Part shown: piece by piece, positions 25,687 through 36,345 of the stretch
Layout of the letters: the number at the start of each line of letters is the position of its first letter
How positions within the stretch are numbered: position 1 is the stretch's first letter
Assembly: GCA_030386875.1 (NCBI GenBank)
Contig: CM059569.1
Coordinates: 48,275,842-48,339,841, forward strand
Source of the DNA: Morinoia aosen
Lineage: Eukaryota; Arthropoda; Malacostraca; Amphipoda; Talitridae
Direction of reading: 5' to 3'
Length of the DNA stretch: 64,000 nucleotides
The notes under the pieces: generated by a model
Seen by the model: the letters and a program-made list of their open reading frames with translations, nothing else
The model's database searches: none
Told to the model about the DNA's origin: nothing
Translations under genes and position numbers: made by a program

Positions 25687-28600
25687 TCAGCATTGGAGGC
25701 AAGACTTGCGGCAGTAGCGGTTCATGTAGCCAGGATACCGGATACAATCTCCCTGGCTAGCCCACAGCCCGCATTTCTTGTTACTGTTAGAGCAGTCGCC
25801 TGAAGTCGTGTCTATCGAACGGAAACATTCATTTTAAATGAGGTCACTTTCCCAAAACTTTTGCATTGTTATGAATGATTTTATAGCACGTGGATTTAGA
25901 CTCAAAACCAATGAAATGGTAATTATTCTTGAGGCCAAAATAAACCAGTTAAATTTTGGTAAACGTGATTGATGAGACCGTAACTTTCCAACACAATATC
26001 GTCGAAGATTATAATTAACGCATTGACTGCGATGGGTTAAACTTGAGTTCAATATTCAACTCAAATTTAAAGTCAAAAGTGATTAGCAAATTTATAAATA
26101 CTAAACATTAAATGAGTCCATTAAATATCATTAATTCAAAGAAGACTGTCATAATTTTTAAAACGACCCATCGATGGGTCGTTTCGCACCAAGAAAAAAC
26201 TAAGCAAGACCGACCGGTGGGTCATATCGCAAGCAAAGTGTTAACGTTCGGCAGTGGCACCATGCCTGTTCCAGAGCAGAACTGGCAGCTCTTGTTGCAG
26301 TAGAGATCACACAGGCCGTCCACCTTCATACCTGTTCACCATCATATCTCACCCTGGCCGTCCACAACCATGCCTGTTTACCACCATACCTCACACAGGC
26401 CGTCCACAACCATACCTGTCCCAGAGCAGAGCTGGCAGCTCTTGCTGCAGTAGAGGTGCATGTACGGCGCGTTCACCTCGCACTGCCCGTCCGCCTTCCA
26501 GAGGGCGCACTTGTCGTTCAGGTCCACACACTTTGATTCTGTTGGCAAGGAACTCTTTCAAACAATTTTATTGATCGCTCCAGTTTGTACAGCATTTGGT
26601 TTACAATTATTGCAGTAAATATCAACCATGCCACATTTAAATGCAAATTTTACTGAAATATGCAAACTTGTATAACTTCATATGTAAAAAGAATCGCTCT
26701 AAATGCAAGAATTAACAAATACATGTACATTGTATAGTAAAAACGAGTACATTGTATAGTAAACTATTACCCTCGTATAATAAACAAAAATGCTCATCTA
26801 AACGGATCAAACTTATATCTTTTTTATCACTTTACATAATTTATCAGAGATGGAGAGTGGTATTAAGCAACTGCAACTTTAGAGTTGTTTTAGCCTTTGT
26901 GAGTAAGCAGAAAAGTATCAGGAAGCGTTGAAGTCTCTCAGTTTTCAGAATATTAAACGTAATAATTTCAAGTCCACGAGCCAACAAAGGTTAAAGTTTT
27001 ACAGCTTTGATTAAAATCGTACTCAGATTAAGAGGAAAATTCTTTGTTTTCTTTAGCCATAATTTTAATAGATTCCAGAGTGTGGAATTCAGCAGGCTAG
27101 AGCTTTTAAAAACGTTTCTTGCAATGATTAAAATATAAGTTCAAATTTGACATGAAAAATGTATCTGATGGAACTACGTTTCTGATTCTCCAAACAAAGT
27201 AAATATATCATTTAATTTTGAATGACATTTCATGTTGTCTTCATCTTTGAGGAATAGTTTATCATAGGATTCCATGGACAGTGAGTGTATGATTCTGGTC
27301 TTGAAAAATAAATTGTTGTTATATATTTCACACAAGTTTTGAATCCTTTGTAAAAGATTTGGGTCAATAACTTTATAGTCTTCGGTATTTACGTTTTCTT
27401 ATTGAACCACTCTAGCAAAAAGTCGACTAGAATTTAAAGTGTAGGAATGAGATAAGTGCTTGGTACTATCTACGCTTTTTAAATAAATAAACGAGAACTA
27501 TGAAAAGACTGGTCTAAATATGCGCTATTAACCATTTGCACAAGACCAAGCAAAAGTAGGAGCTCAGCTGAACCATTAATCTTTCGCTTGAATATGCATG
27601 CCCCTACATGTAACTCAAAGCTTACTCCCAGTATCTTCCAGAAGCAAACACATCATCAAAGCTCAGCTCCCCATATTATTAAAGCTCTAGTTCATTGCTA
27701 CGTTTCAAAAGAACCATTTCTTACGTTTACGTAGATCCCATCTTTTATAGCAGACTCCACTCCTTTCTCTCAAATTTACTGCGAAGACACTGCACGAACA
27801 CATTTACTCGGAAACATCTCATCACAAAAGTTGGACCGACGAACCAGACGCAGGCAAACCAAAGAAAGACTACGACACCTGCGCATCGGTTGCAGGACTG
27901 CCTGCAGTGCAGCATCATCCAAGCAGGGTTCTCGACGCACTGTCCCTCCTGCGCCCACTTCGCGCAGTGCTTGTCCGAGTCCAGGCACAGGCCTGGCACT
28001 GGAACACGAGTACAACGCATGTATGCTTTTTAGAATAGTGAAAAGTTTTTAAGCTCCAGCTAGCACTCCATGACAAATGGTTTCTTTCCGGATTGGAACA
28101 CAAGTGCAACGCATGCATTTTAGTATCAAATCGTGGGAGATTTTTAAGCTCCAGCTAGCACTCTATGACACAAATGGTTTCTTTCCGGACTGGAACACAA
28201 GTACAACGCATGCATTTTAGTATCAAATCGTGGGAGGTTTTTAAGCTCCAGCTAGCACTCTATAACGCAAATGGTTTCTTTTCACTATGCCTCTTAAAGT
28301 AACTGATGAAACCACTGTAACCTCATAACTGTATTTTGAAAACGACGTTCTCCATATCATGAACAACGTAGTCTATTTCAATAAATCACTTTAAATGACT
28401 GAGCGATTGCAGACTCCAGTTTTTACGACAGATTTGACAAATTGAAACGTGAAACGAGTCGAATATCCCATTTGGTGTGATTTATTCTGCCTAAAAGCAA
28501 TAAAATTTGTTTTTCTTAATTCAAGTAAAAAAAGCCCAAGCTAGTTTTAGACCTGGGGGTGGAAGAGTGGCGGTTGGCAGATGAACGTTCGGGAAATTGG

Positions 28601-31600
28601 CAGGCGACGTAGCATTTGGGCAAGGGTACAACTCCATCAGGCGGTGCAGGTCGTTCTGAATGAAGTTTGACATATGTATCGCAAAAATATACTAATAAAC
28701 AACTCCGGGAATGTATTCCAAGCATTTGCTAAACATAACCCTAAATAGATTGGCAGAAGCTATTTAAATATATACGACATTTTACAATCGAATAGATATG
28801 TGAGATTGTATATAAAAACACAAGTAGGATGAGTCAGGTGGGTCGTACCGAAGAAAGGCCTCTCCGCTGGCCCACTTCGTGCTGTCCCTCCTTAGGCTCG
28901 ACGGTAGGCACGCTGCGGTTCTTTGCGAAAGCGTAAGGTGAGTAATGCATCAGCGACTCTGCACACAGGTTCGTCTATTTGTACAGAAGTAATTTTGAAA
29001 TTTAGCAAAGATGGTATTTGTGGACCTTTTCTGACGCTTCACACGATTAGAACATACCTCACCGTCATCCGTAGAACCATTTTGAAGCTCGCTGACACTT
29101 GATATTATGTAAAAATAGTATAAAACAGCCTTACCATTATGTAAAAATAGTGTAGAACAGCCTTAGACTGCGACTGCCACAACTTTTCTCACAAAACACT
29201 TTCTACTTACCAAAATCGTACTGAGTGCCAACGTGCTGTAATCCTTTGAAGTCATACTTCTGAAAGTTGTAGCCCTTTCCCTTCTGAATGTTGTCCCAGT
29301 TGATGTTGATGTATCGGTCCCTGTCGAAGCGGGACTGCTCGTGCCAGAATCCCAATGCGTGCATCAGCTCGTGCATCACCACTCCAGCCTTGATGCAACC
29401 TGGGCCCAGCGACAGGGCCTGGGACCCGCCCACGCGGCCGATGTTGCTCGTACATCTGGAAGTTTATTCTTACTTTGAACCTTTTCAATATTCTTACCAC
29501 TGATGATGGCCTGTGGCCGAAACGTTTGAAATTAGGATTTATTGGAATATATTCCTTGAATGATTAAAGTAGCTCACCTTGATCTTTCATTTTTATTATG
29601 GTCGCCCGAATCTTGGACTCGTTTTAGTCATTGTACGTTACTTGCGAAGTATAAGGAGACACACTAAACATTCAGCGGAAACATGGAGTCGTATCTCTAA
29701 AACGGATTGTTGTAAAAATATGGAACGAAGACCACGAGAGGGGATTTGTTTTTATTTTTTTCTAATTACATGAATACCAGCTAAATTCAAATATTAATCA
29801 TTAAGGCTGTAAACTATTTCCACGTTAATTTAATAACTCGTGTAATATCTCTTCTTGTTTCCCTCGCACTACCAGGTCAAGCAGAGGATCAAATGACCAG
29901 TCTTCTTTGACCAACGAACTATTTACAAGTGAACTTAACGACTCGTGTAATATCTCTTCCTGTTTTCTTTGCACTACCCAAACAAGCAGACGATTAACTG
30001 ACCCGTCCCCCTTGAGGATGTGGATGTAGTCGCGCTCGTTGGTGTGCGGCACGAGGTGAACGCAGCTGAGGTCGTGCAGCGTCTTGATGGCCTTGGCGAT
30101 GATGCTTCGCTCCTCAGGCCCTGCATTCAAATCAATTCTATATCTTCAGCATAGTAGAGCTAATAATGGTGAGCACGAGTAATTATTGTCGAAACATGAT
30201 GAAATTGAAAAAGTAGCATCATTTTTACGGATAATATAATCATACACAACTAGAACGAGTATTGTGTTCATATCGGGGTTCGAATACTCCAGCCAGACCG
30301 TCAAAGATATTTCAGAAGCCTCTTGTGCCTCTCGATCAAATGAATTCTTCAACGATTGAATCCGGGTGGGGCACTCCAAGCTGTGGAGTTTGTTGAAATA
30401 TTCATATTTTTTATTTTATATCTGGTGACATTTGTGAAGGATGTTAGCGTTTGATGGAAAATTTACTTGAAAATTTTTTTTTGAGAATAATTTTCAAAAC
30501 GGATCACTTACTAACGGCAAAAGGAACATATTACTTCGAACAATAACATTGATGAGAAGTAGTGGAAAACTTCGTCAGATGGCTGAAACCCATAAATAAT
30601 TACTCAGGCCCGTATTTTGTAATGTCAAAGAAAATGAACCTTAACAGAACCAACCTACTTATAGTAATGGGGGAACGTTACAATCATGATCATTATTAGG
30701 CATCATGAAGCATGAGCCAACTCACTACTGAAAGAAAGCACGTTGTCATTCATGGTCATACATAGGTTTCATGATTATGATCGAACATACTGAAGAAGCT
30801 TGATAACATGACGTTCAACAATGCGAATTTATGACCACGCTTATGAGTCGTAGATCATGACCAACTTACAAAAGGTGGCGCGTAAAACAAGCGGCTCATA
30901 GTGATTTGGGACCAGTATTGATTCAAGTGAATCATGAGCCAACTTATCAAAGGTAGAAGAAAGTCGAACGACACGTCAGCAATCATGACCACCACTAGGC
31001 TGATAGAGCCTGAACTGAACTCACTGAAGGTAGAAAAACTTCAAAATTCATGGCCAACATATGGCTGAATGAGTCTGAACTGAACTTACTGGATGCAGGA
31101 TAGAGCCTGAACTGAACTTACTGAAGGTATAGAAGAACTTCACAATTCATGGCCATCACATGGCTGAATGAGTCTGAACAGAATTTACTGGAGGTAGGAT
31201 AAAGCCCAAACTGAACTCACTGAAGGTAGAAGACAGGACGTAAGGCACGTTCCCGTTTGGCCACAGCCGTTCACTGCTCACGATGCCTGAACGGAAGCTC
31301 GGTAGGCCATGCAGCGCTGTTTTCTGTTCGAAATGTAAAGAGTTGCATTTTCTCTTCTCAAATTCTATCATTGATTTGACTTGTATGAAAAAATGACGCA
31401 AAGTTCTATTATTCCGAACTATTCATGACATTTTGAGTGTTCTGTCCACGACATCGCTACGAAAAACTTCTTATATATCGGAAGAATGGACATTTTTACC
31501 AAAGCAAAGAATATCAAAAAATCAAAGCAATGCATAACTCTACACTTATTTCTTTAGAATGCAATCATGTAAATTTTTTGAATAACTGCTCCACTGAAAT

Positions 31601-34600
31601 CAAGTACACGCCTCTTGACGTTTAAATTACTTTAAGATAATTTATAATTTAATCATAATTATATTCTGATAATTCAGAATTATATCGATATTAGTACATA
31701 TAAATATTTTCTGTCCAAGTCAATGCTAAATTACTTCTACCACCAACAACAACAACAGTACGAGCTTCTCACGACCCTGTATAATGTCGCTCGAAGTTTC
31801 CGGTTTTATCAGAATCTTTTTCAAATTAAAAAACTCTCAACCTGCTAGAGATATTGTCAGACACCTTCCTTATTCCAATTAAAAGCCGATGCCTGCCAGC
31901 TAGCAAATTTTCTGAGAATAAATAGCCTAAGGTTTATCCAGATAAACGTTACTCATTTCACGTTTTCAATGACGTAACCTTCTAATTGAAACTATATTTC
32001 AGGACAAAGATCTTTAGAATCGTGGCTGTTGAGAATCGTTTTGATTTTGAGGTACAATCCTCAACAAATTTAAGTCTTGCAATCACACATCCTGAGAATT
32101 ATGTTTTATATGATGAGCGGAATTGCATGGTTACGTAAGGATCGGTGGGCTTTTTCTGGTCAAAAAACGCTGGAGATATGAGAACGCCACTATTTTCTTC
32201 CCAAGCTCAATAATTCCTCTATATACATATCACCTGTTTCGTTTAGCGGAGTAGGAGCCATAATCAGAATTGAACACCTCAACTCCAGTAATTCACAACC
32301 CCTCATGAAAGAACCAGGAATCTTAAACTATGTAGGGGTGAGGGTGTCTAAAATCGAGCGCGTTATCCACCGCGTAGCAAAGTATTAGAGGTATTTTTCT
32401 AGATTAGCTTCGATATCTTCTCGATATTTATTTAACGCAATATAAAAACAAACATGCTTACGTTTATTGGCTTATCGTCTTCGACAAGTTTGATGTCTCC
32501 CTCGAACTGTTCGGCTGTGGTTGTTGGGTCGACTTGCCTGGACGTGTCGATCGGTTCATCCTCTGCTTTCATAACCAAATACAGAAATGCATTAAATTAT
32601 ACCATATAGTTAGTAAAATCATTCCTAAAACTAAATTTATAAGCTCATTTTACAATACTCGTAAAAAAATATGTAAAATGTACTCACGTACGAAGCTTAT
32701 TTCCTCTGCTAAAACAAAGTACAAATATTACCTTACATAACACATTTAAAAGGTAAGAACGTATACTTTACTTTACTCTAGGTACAACTTCCAGGCCCCT
32801 TAGTACGATCGTAATATATAAGTCTTCCTTGTCTTCTGCTACATCCTCGCGCCACGCGTGTGATTATTCAAATGGTTGGAATCTTCTGCGGAACGTCCTC
32901 GGCACCATAACTTGACAGATCGCCTCGGCTTTACAGAGACGTGAAAGAACTGTAACGTATGCACCCTTTTCTATAGTACGATTTTCATCTACCTAGAATA
33001 ACTCATTAAATTTCTTAAGACATTTAATCTCACTAACCAGTGACACTAGCGAATTTTTTGAAGATCATTCAAGGAAGGTACTCTAATGTCTTAGGTTTGT
33101 TAACGACTTTTTCTGTTTACACTCTCAAACACTGAACTTGACGACACAAGTTACCTGCAAGTGAAGCTTTTTGGTAATCTTCAGGAGTCAGGGGCTCCCC
33201 GGGCACATCGAAGTCCATCTGTTGGGCAAACGAATGAGAGCTTGCGCATTAAGTTGTGAAAACCGATGCCTTACTGCCCTCAGCTCTATAGAAATTTACT
33301 GAGAATACATGACCTAAGGATTATCTAGATAGTTGCTTCTCATTCCATTTTTTTAATGACATATGTTTTCAATTGATTCTAGATATTAGATTGAAGTTCT
33401 TCATAATCGTATCTATTGAGAATCATCCTGATTTTGAAGAATGAAAGCTGTTCTGAACGAATGCTTCGCCAACACAGGTTCTCTATAAAAGTCATTTTTA
33501 AAAGCTCTTCTACCTTTCATGCAATATTGGCTTTAACTTAGTGTCCCTATTTTTCTTATGGCATTCAATATCATCTAATATTATATCATTGTGAATTGAT
33601 CTACTTTCTTGAAATCACTGCCTCTGAGACGTAAAATTTTGACAGAATTGCTCAGTTTTAGCGCACTTGTTTATTCAACTTCATTTAATGTTTTAAAAGT
33701 TTGAGGCTACCATGGATATTAATTAAAACATTTGAACAGAAGCTAAAAGAAGCACGGAACATTTCAACCCACTCGTATGGGCAATCTCAACTCACGGTAT
33801 CAAACTGTCCAGGTGGGATGGTCACAATTGCTGCGGGATCGAAAGTGACGGTGGTCATGTGAAGAGCGTCCGTTTCGGGGTCGGAAGACCGAGGTGTGCC
33901 TTTACTGTCGTTCGAAGCCACAGATTTTCCGTTCACAAACGTCACTGAACTCGGTGTCTTTTCTTGAATGTTGCTCCCAATTGATGGAGCAGCTATGTCA
34001 TTGTTGTCATTGGAAAGTTCACCCGGCACACCAGTTGAAGCCTGAGTTTCATTTGTTCCACCTTCTCGGATTTCAGATACAGTATTGTTCCCTGACAACG
34101 AATGTTCAGCGCCATCAATAGACTCTTCAGTTCTTTTATGGAAAGGAACATGATCTGATTCATGGAATTTTACGTCATTGTAGTTGAAATTCACAGCGGG
34201 GGTTTCGTGATCAAAAATCTGCGGTTCAATCTTCAGAGACTCCGATTGGGAATGATAGTCTGAGTCCCGTTTGTGAGTTCTAGTAAATGCTGTAATAGGA
34301 GTCATTATTCGAGGATGGATGAAGTCGTACGTCACTTTGAGCACGTGCTTGACATCATTTTTTTTGGCCCTTCTCATCCGCTTCTTCGTAAAATCAGTCA
34401 ATGACGTCATCCACTTTCTTGGCTGCCATGGTTCCAAGTCAGACACAGATGGCACATCGGCTTCGAGGACAGATGGTGAAATTGCATCCTCTGAGCCATA
34501 AATTGAATTATAATTTCCAGTGAAGGTTTGCTTTTCTGACTTTTCTATAGGTTGTGTCTTTATAACATCAACCATTGCGGCAGGATAATTAATAATTTTC

Positions 34601-34971
34601 GGAGCTTCTTCTCGCTCACTCGTGGAATTTCCCTGAAGATTCCAGTCACCATCATTCGACTTAGCGGTGTCATCTCCATTTCGTGAATTCGGGCTGTAAT
34701 TAGCAGCAGTAATTTTGAGATATGAATAGAAATACTTCGGTGGCGTCACTCCGACAACCAAAGGCCCAGGCTCTGGGTCAACAACTGAAGAATTATTTTT
34801 GGTGGTGCTCTCTGAGAGCGCTGCATTTGCAGCCGCCGCTCCGGGCCACTTCAGGGCAAACTCGATGCTCAGGGACACTAGAAGAAACCACAAGAAGATG
34901 CCTACTAAATCTCTAGGCATGATATCTTTCCTCTTGGGGCCCAAGCTTCGACGACGGGGGAACAAAGTCAT
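25687..34971 (-). CDS. Secreted astacin-type metalloprotease (M12A) with three ShKT domains, complete, 11 exons
   Basis: Exons, 5' to 3': 34971-33796, 33218-33155, 32565-32462, 31323-31221, 30120-30003, 29455-29211, 28958-28849, 28655-28553, 27992-27879, 26538-26416, 25799-25687; phases agree, about 790 aa. A hydrophobic signal follows the first or second Met (residue 1 or 18). Residues 45-390 are a long low-complexity, Ser/Thr/Asp-rich pro-region in one exon, with basic clusters such as KKRMRR. FEGD (Asp437) is the astacin aspartate switch. The protease domain starts near RLWPNGNVPYVL; zinc site HELMHALGFWH is at 550-560, Met-turn SLMHY at 605-609, and the domain ends at DLHRLMELYPC. ShKT domains occupy about 677-711, 716-751 and 756-790, each with six cysteines; the last Cys precedes TGA. 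Zinc endopeptidase, secreted, probably acting on matrix, cuticle or developmental substrates. The exon 3 acceptor is NAGNAG (AAGCAG) and exon 9 has two in-frame acceptors 6 nt apart. Confidence 0.93.
26255..26415. repeat. Tandem repeat copying the donor side of astacin exon 10
   Basis: On the minus strand the real exon ends TCTGGGACAG|GTATGG. Downstream, ACAGG(T/C)ATG plus GGTGGACGGCC-type sequence recurs at about 60-bp spacing. At 26262-26300 a diverged copy of the exon's coding end (encoding roughly YCNKSCQFCSGT) reappears, with GC in place of the GT donor. It is a partial exon duplication with decoy donors. Confidence 0.8.
27999..28275. repeat. About 95-bp tandem repeat copying the acceptor side of astacin exon 9
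   Basis: Three units with TGGAACACAAGTACAACGCA and TTAAGCTCCAGCTAGCACTC, starting near 28001, 28095 and 28192. On the minus strand each unit carries TTGTGTTCCAG-like sequence matching the real acceptor CGTGTTCCAG, so decoy acceptors precede the ShKT1 exon. Confidence 0.85.
29500..29523 (+). ncRNA. Hammerhead-ribozyme-like core (copy 1)
   Basis: CTGATGA at 29500-29506 is followed by a 4-bp stem GGCC-TGT-GGCC and then GAAAC at 29519-29523. This matches the hammerhead core CUGANGA, stem II, GAAA. The closing stems I and III and the cleavage triplet cannot be drawn with confidence, so activity is unproven. It lies in the astacin intron upstream of exon 6, on the opposite strand. Confidence 0.4.
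29826..30002. repeat. About 115-bp tandem repeat starting at the donor of astacin exon 5
   Basis: On the minus strand the donor-proximal sequence (GGGTCAGTTAATCGTCTGCTTG...GGTAGTGC) is repeated about 115 bp downstream as TGGTCATTTGATCCTCTGCTTG...GGTAGTGC. Both end in an AGGAAGAGATATTACACGAG-like block. The frame of exon 5 stays open through both copies to a stop at 29825. Confidence 0.75.
30650..31220. repeat. Diverging tandem repeat array at the donor of astacin exon 4
   Basis: Units of about 95 bp with GAGCCTGAACTGAACT(C/T)ACTGAAGGTAG and ATTCATGGCCA-CATATGGCTGA sequence. On the minus strand each contains CTACCTTCAGTGAGTTCAG, the same as the real exon end TTCA|GTGAGTTCAG. The copies at 31005 and 31100 are very similar to the exon edge; those around 30700-30970 are increasingly diverged. 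Confidence 0.85.
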
Positions 34972-35702
34972 AGTTTCTTTACCAGTGTGATCTGCGAAAA
35001 AAATGACCTCTCCACAATTAGCTTCATAAAAATGACATACTTCCTGAACACGTGAGCTCCCTACTAGTAGGATGAATGAATCAATTGACTGAGCTAAGCT
35101 GGAGACAAAAAGTTAAATTCCGTATTTGTATAAGGTTAACGATGATGCTGAAAAGATTGATTTCATCCGAACTTAATATGTTGCCTGTTTATTAGTCCAA
35201 TGGTTTTACCCTTACCTATATGCAGTTATATACCTACCTGCTTACCTACCAACCTACCCATCAATCTGCCTGCCTATCTATTCAACTACTAGCATGTATA
35301 CCCAGCTACCAGTGTGTTTTATTTACAATAAACGTAGGGTATCACCACCTACAGAGAAAATACTCAACCATCACTATTTGAGGGTAAACATATGCTCATA
35401 GTTTTGTTTTTATCTGAAACGTTGACCTGATGCGTTGGAAGACAAGTTGCGAGTATATTGCCTCCATCTCGACGCCTGAATGAAACTAAAGTTATCGGCA
35501 TTTTAAATGCGGTATTTTTAACCCCATAGGAACAAGGCGATGTCAATTTTCTCAATTAAAAGAAATTAAGAACAATTAGGCGTGTGTCTTGATTTTTCAA
35601 AACTAGATTCTTCAACTTACTTATTCTTCAGAACTCAAGACATACGATTGTAAAGACTTCCTTTCATTCTGTTGAGGTTTGGAAAGTCCTCAAGAACTTC
35701 GA

Positions 35703-36271
35703 CGTCAGACGAAGATGTCCTAAAACAAGACAATCGTGGTAGTTTATATCTTAGAAAAACGCTAAGATGCGAGGTACAAAACAATCGGCCATTTACTTAT
35801 TGTATAAAAATTACGAAGTCGTAATGCAAAACAGTCGGCTGTTTATACGAGATGGAAAGACAAACATTTCACGGTACATGGCGATCTGAAGTTTTCATAT
35901 TAGACTCGGTCGAAGATGCGGCACAAGACAATTGTCAATATACACATTAGACCAGGACGAAGATTTGGTACAAGACAATCGGTAATGTACACATTAAGCC
36001 ATGGTGAAGATGCGGTGCAAGAACAATCAGTAAACTACATCAGGACGAAGATGTGACAAGACAATCGGCAATATACACATTAGACCAGGACAAAAATGGG
36101 GTCCAAAACAATCGGCAATATACACATAAGCCCAGGACGAAGCTATGTTAAAAGACACTCGGCAATATACGTATTAGACCTGGACGAAGAAGCGGTACTA
36201 GGCAATAGGCCATTTATTACACAAAAACGAAGATGCGGTACAAGACAGTCGACAACCTACACATAAGCTCA
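35703..36271. repeat. Degenerate ~50-bp tandem repeat array
   Basis: Roughly ten diverged units built around ACCAGGACGAAGATGCGGTA and CAAGACAATCGGCAATATAC. On the plus strand most units contain CCAG|GACGAAGA. The array ends at 36271 in CTCAG|GACGAAGACGTGCTGG, the start of a GC-rich segment. Confidence 0.8.
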
Positions 36272-36345
36272 GGACGAAGACGTGCTGGAGCACGGGTGCC
36301 GGCGGCAGCAGGCATCACCTGCCCGGCGCCCGCATATTCAGCGCT
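36272..36345 (+). other. Possible isolated exon next to the repeat array
   Basis: A GC-rich block in AT-rich DNA, preceded on the plus strand by an acceptor-like CTCAG and opening as D-E-D-V-L-E-H-G. It is called only because the other repeats in this window sit at exon edges. No homology is recognised and the strand is uncertain; the minus strand is also open here. Confidence 0.2.
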
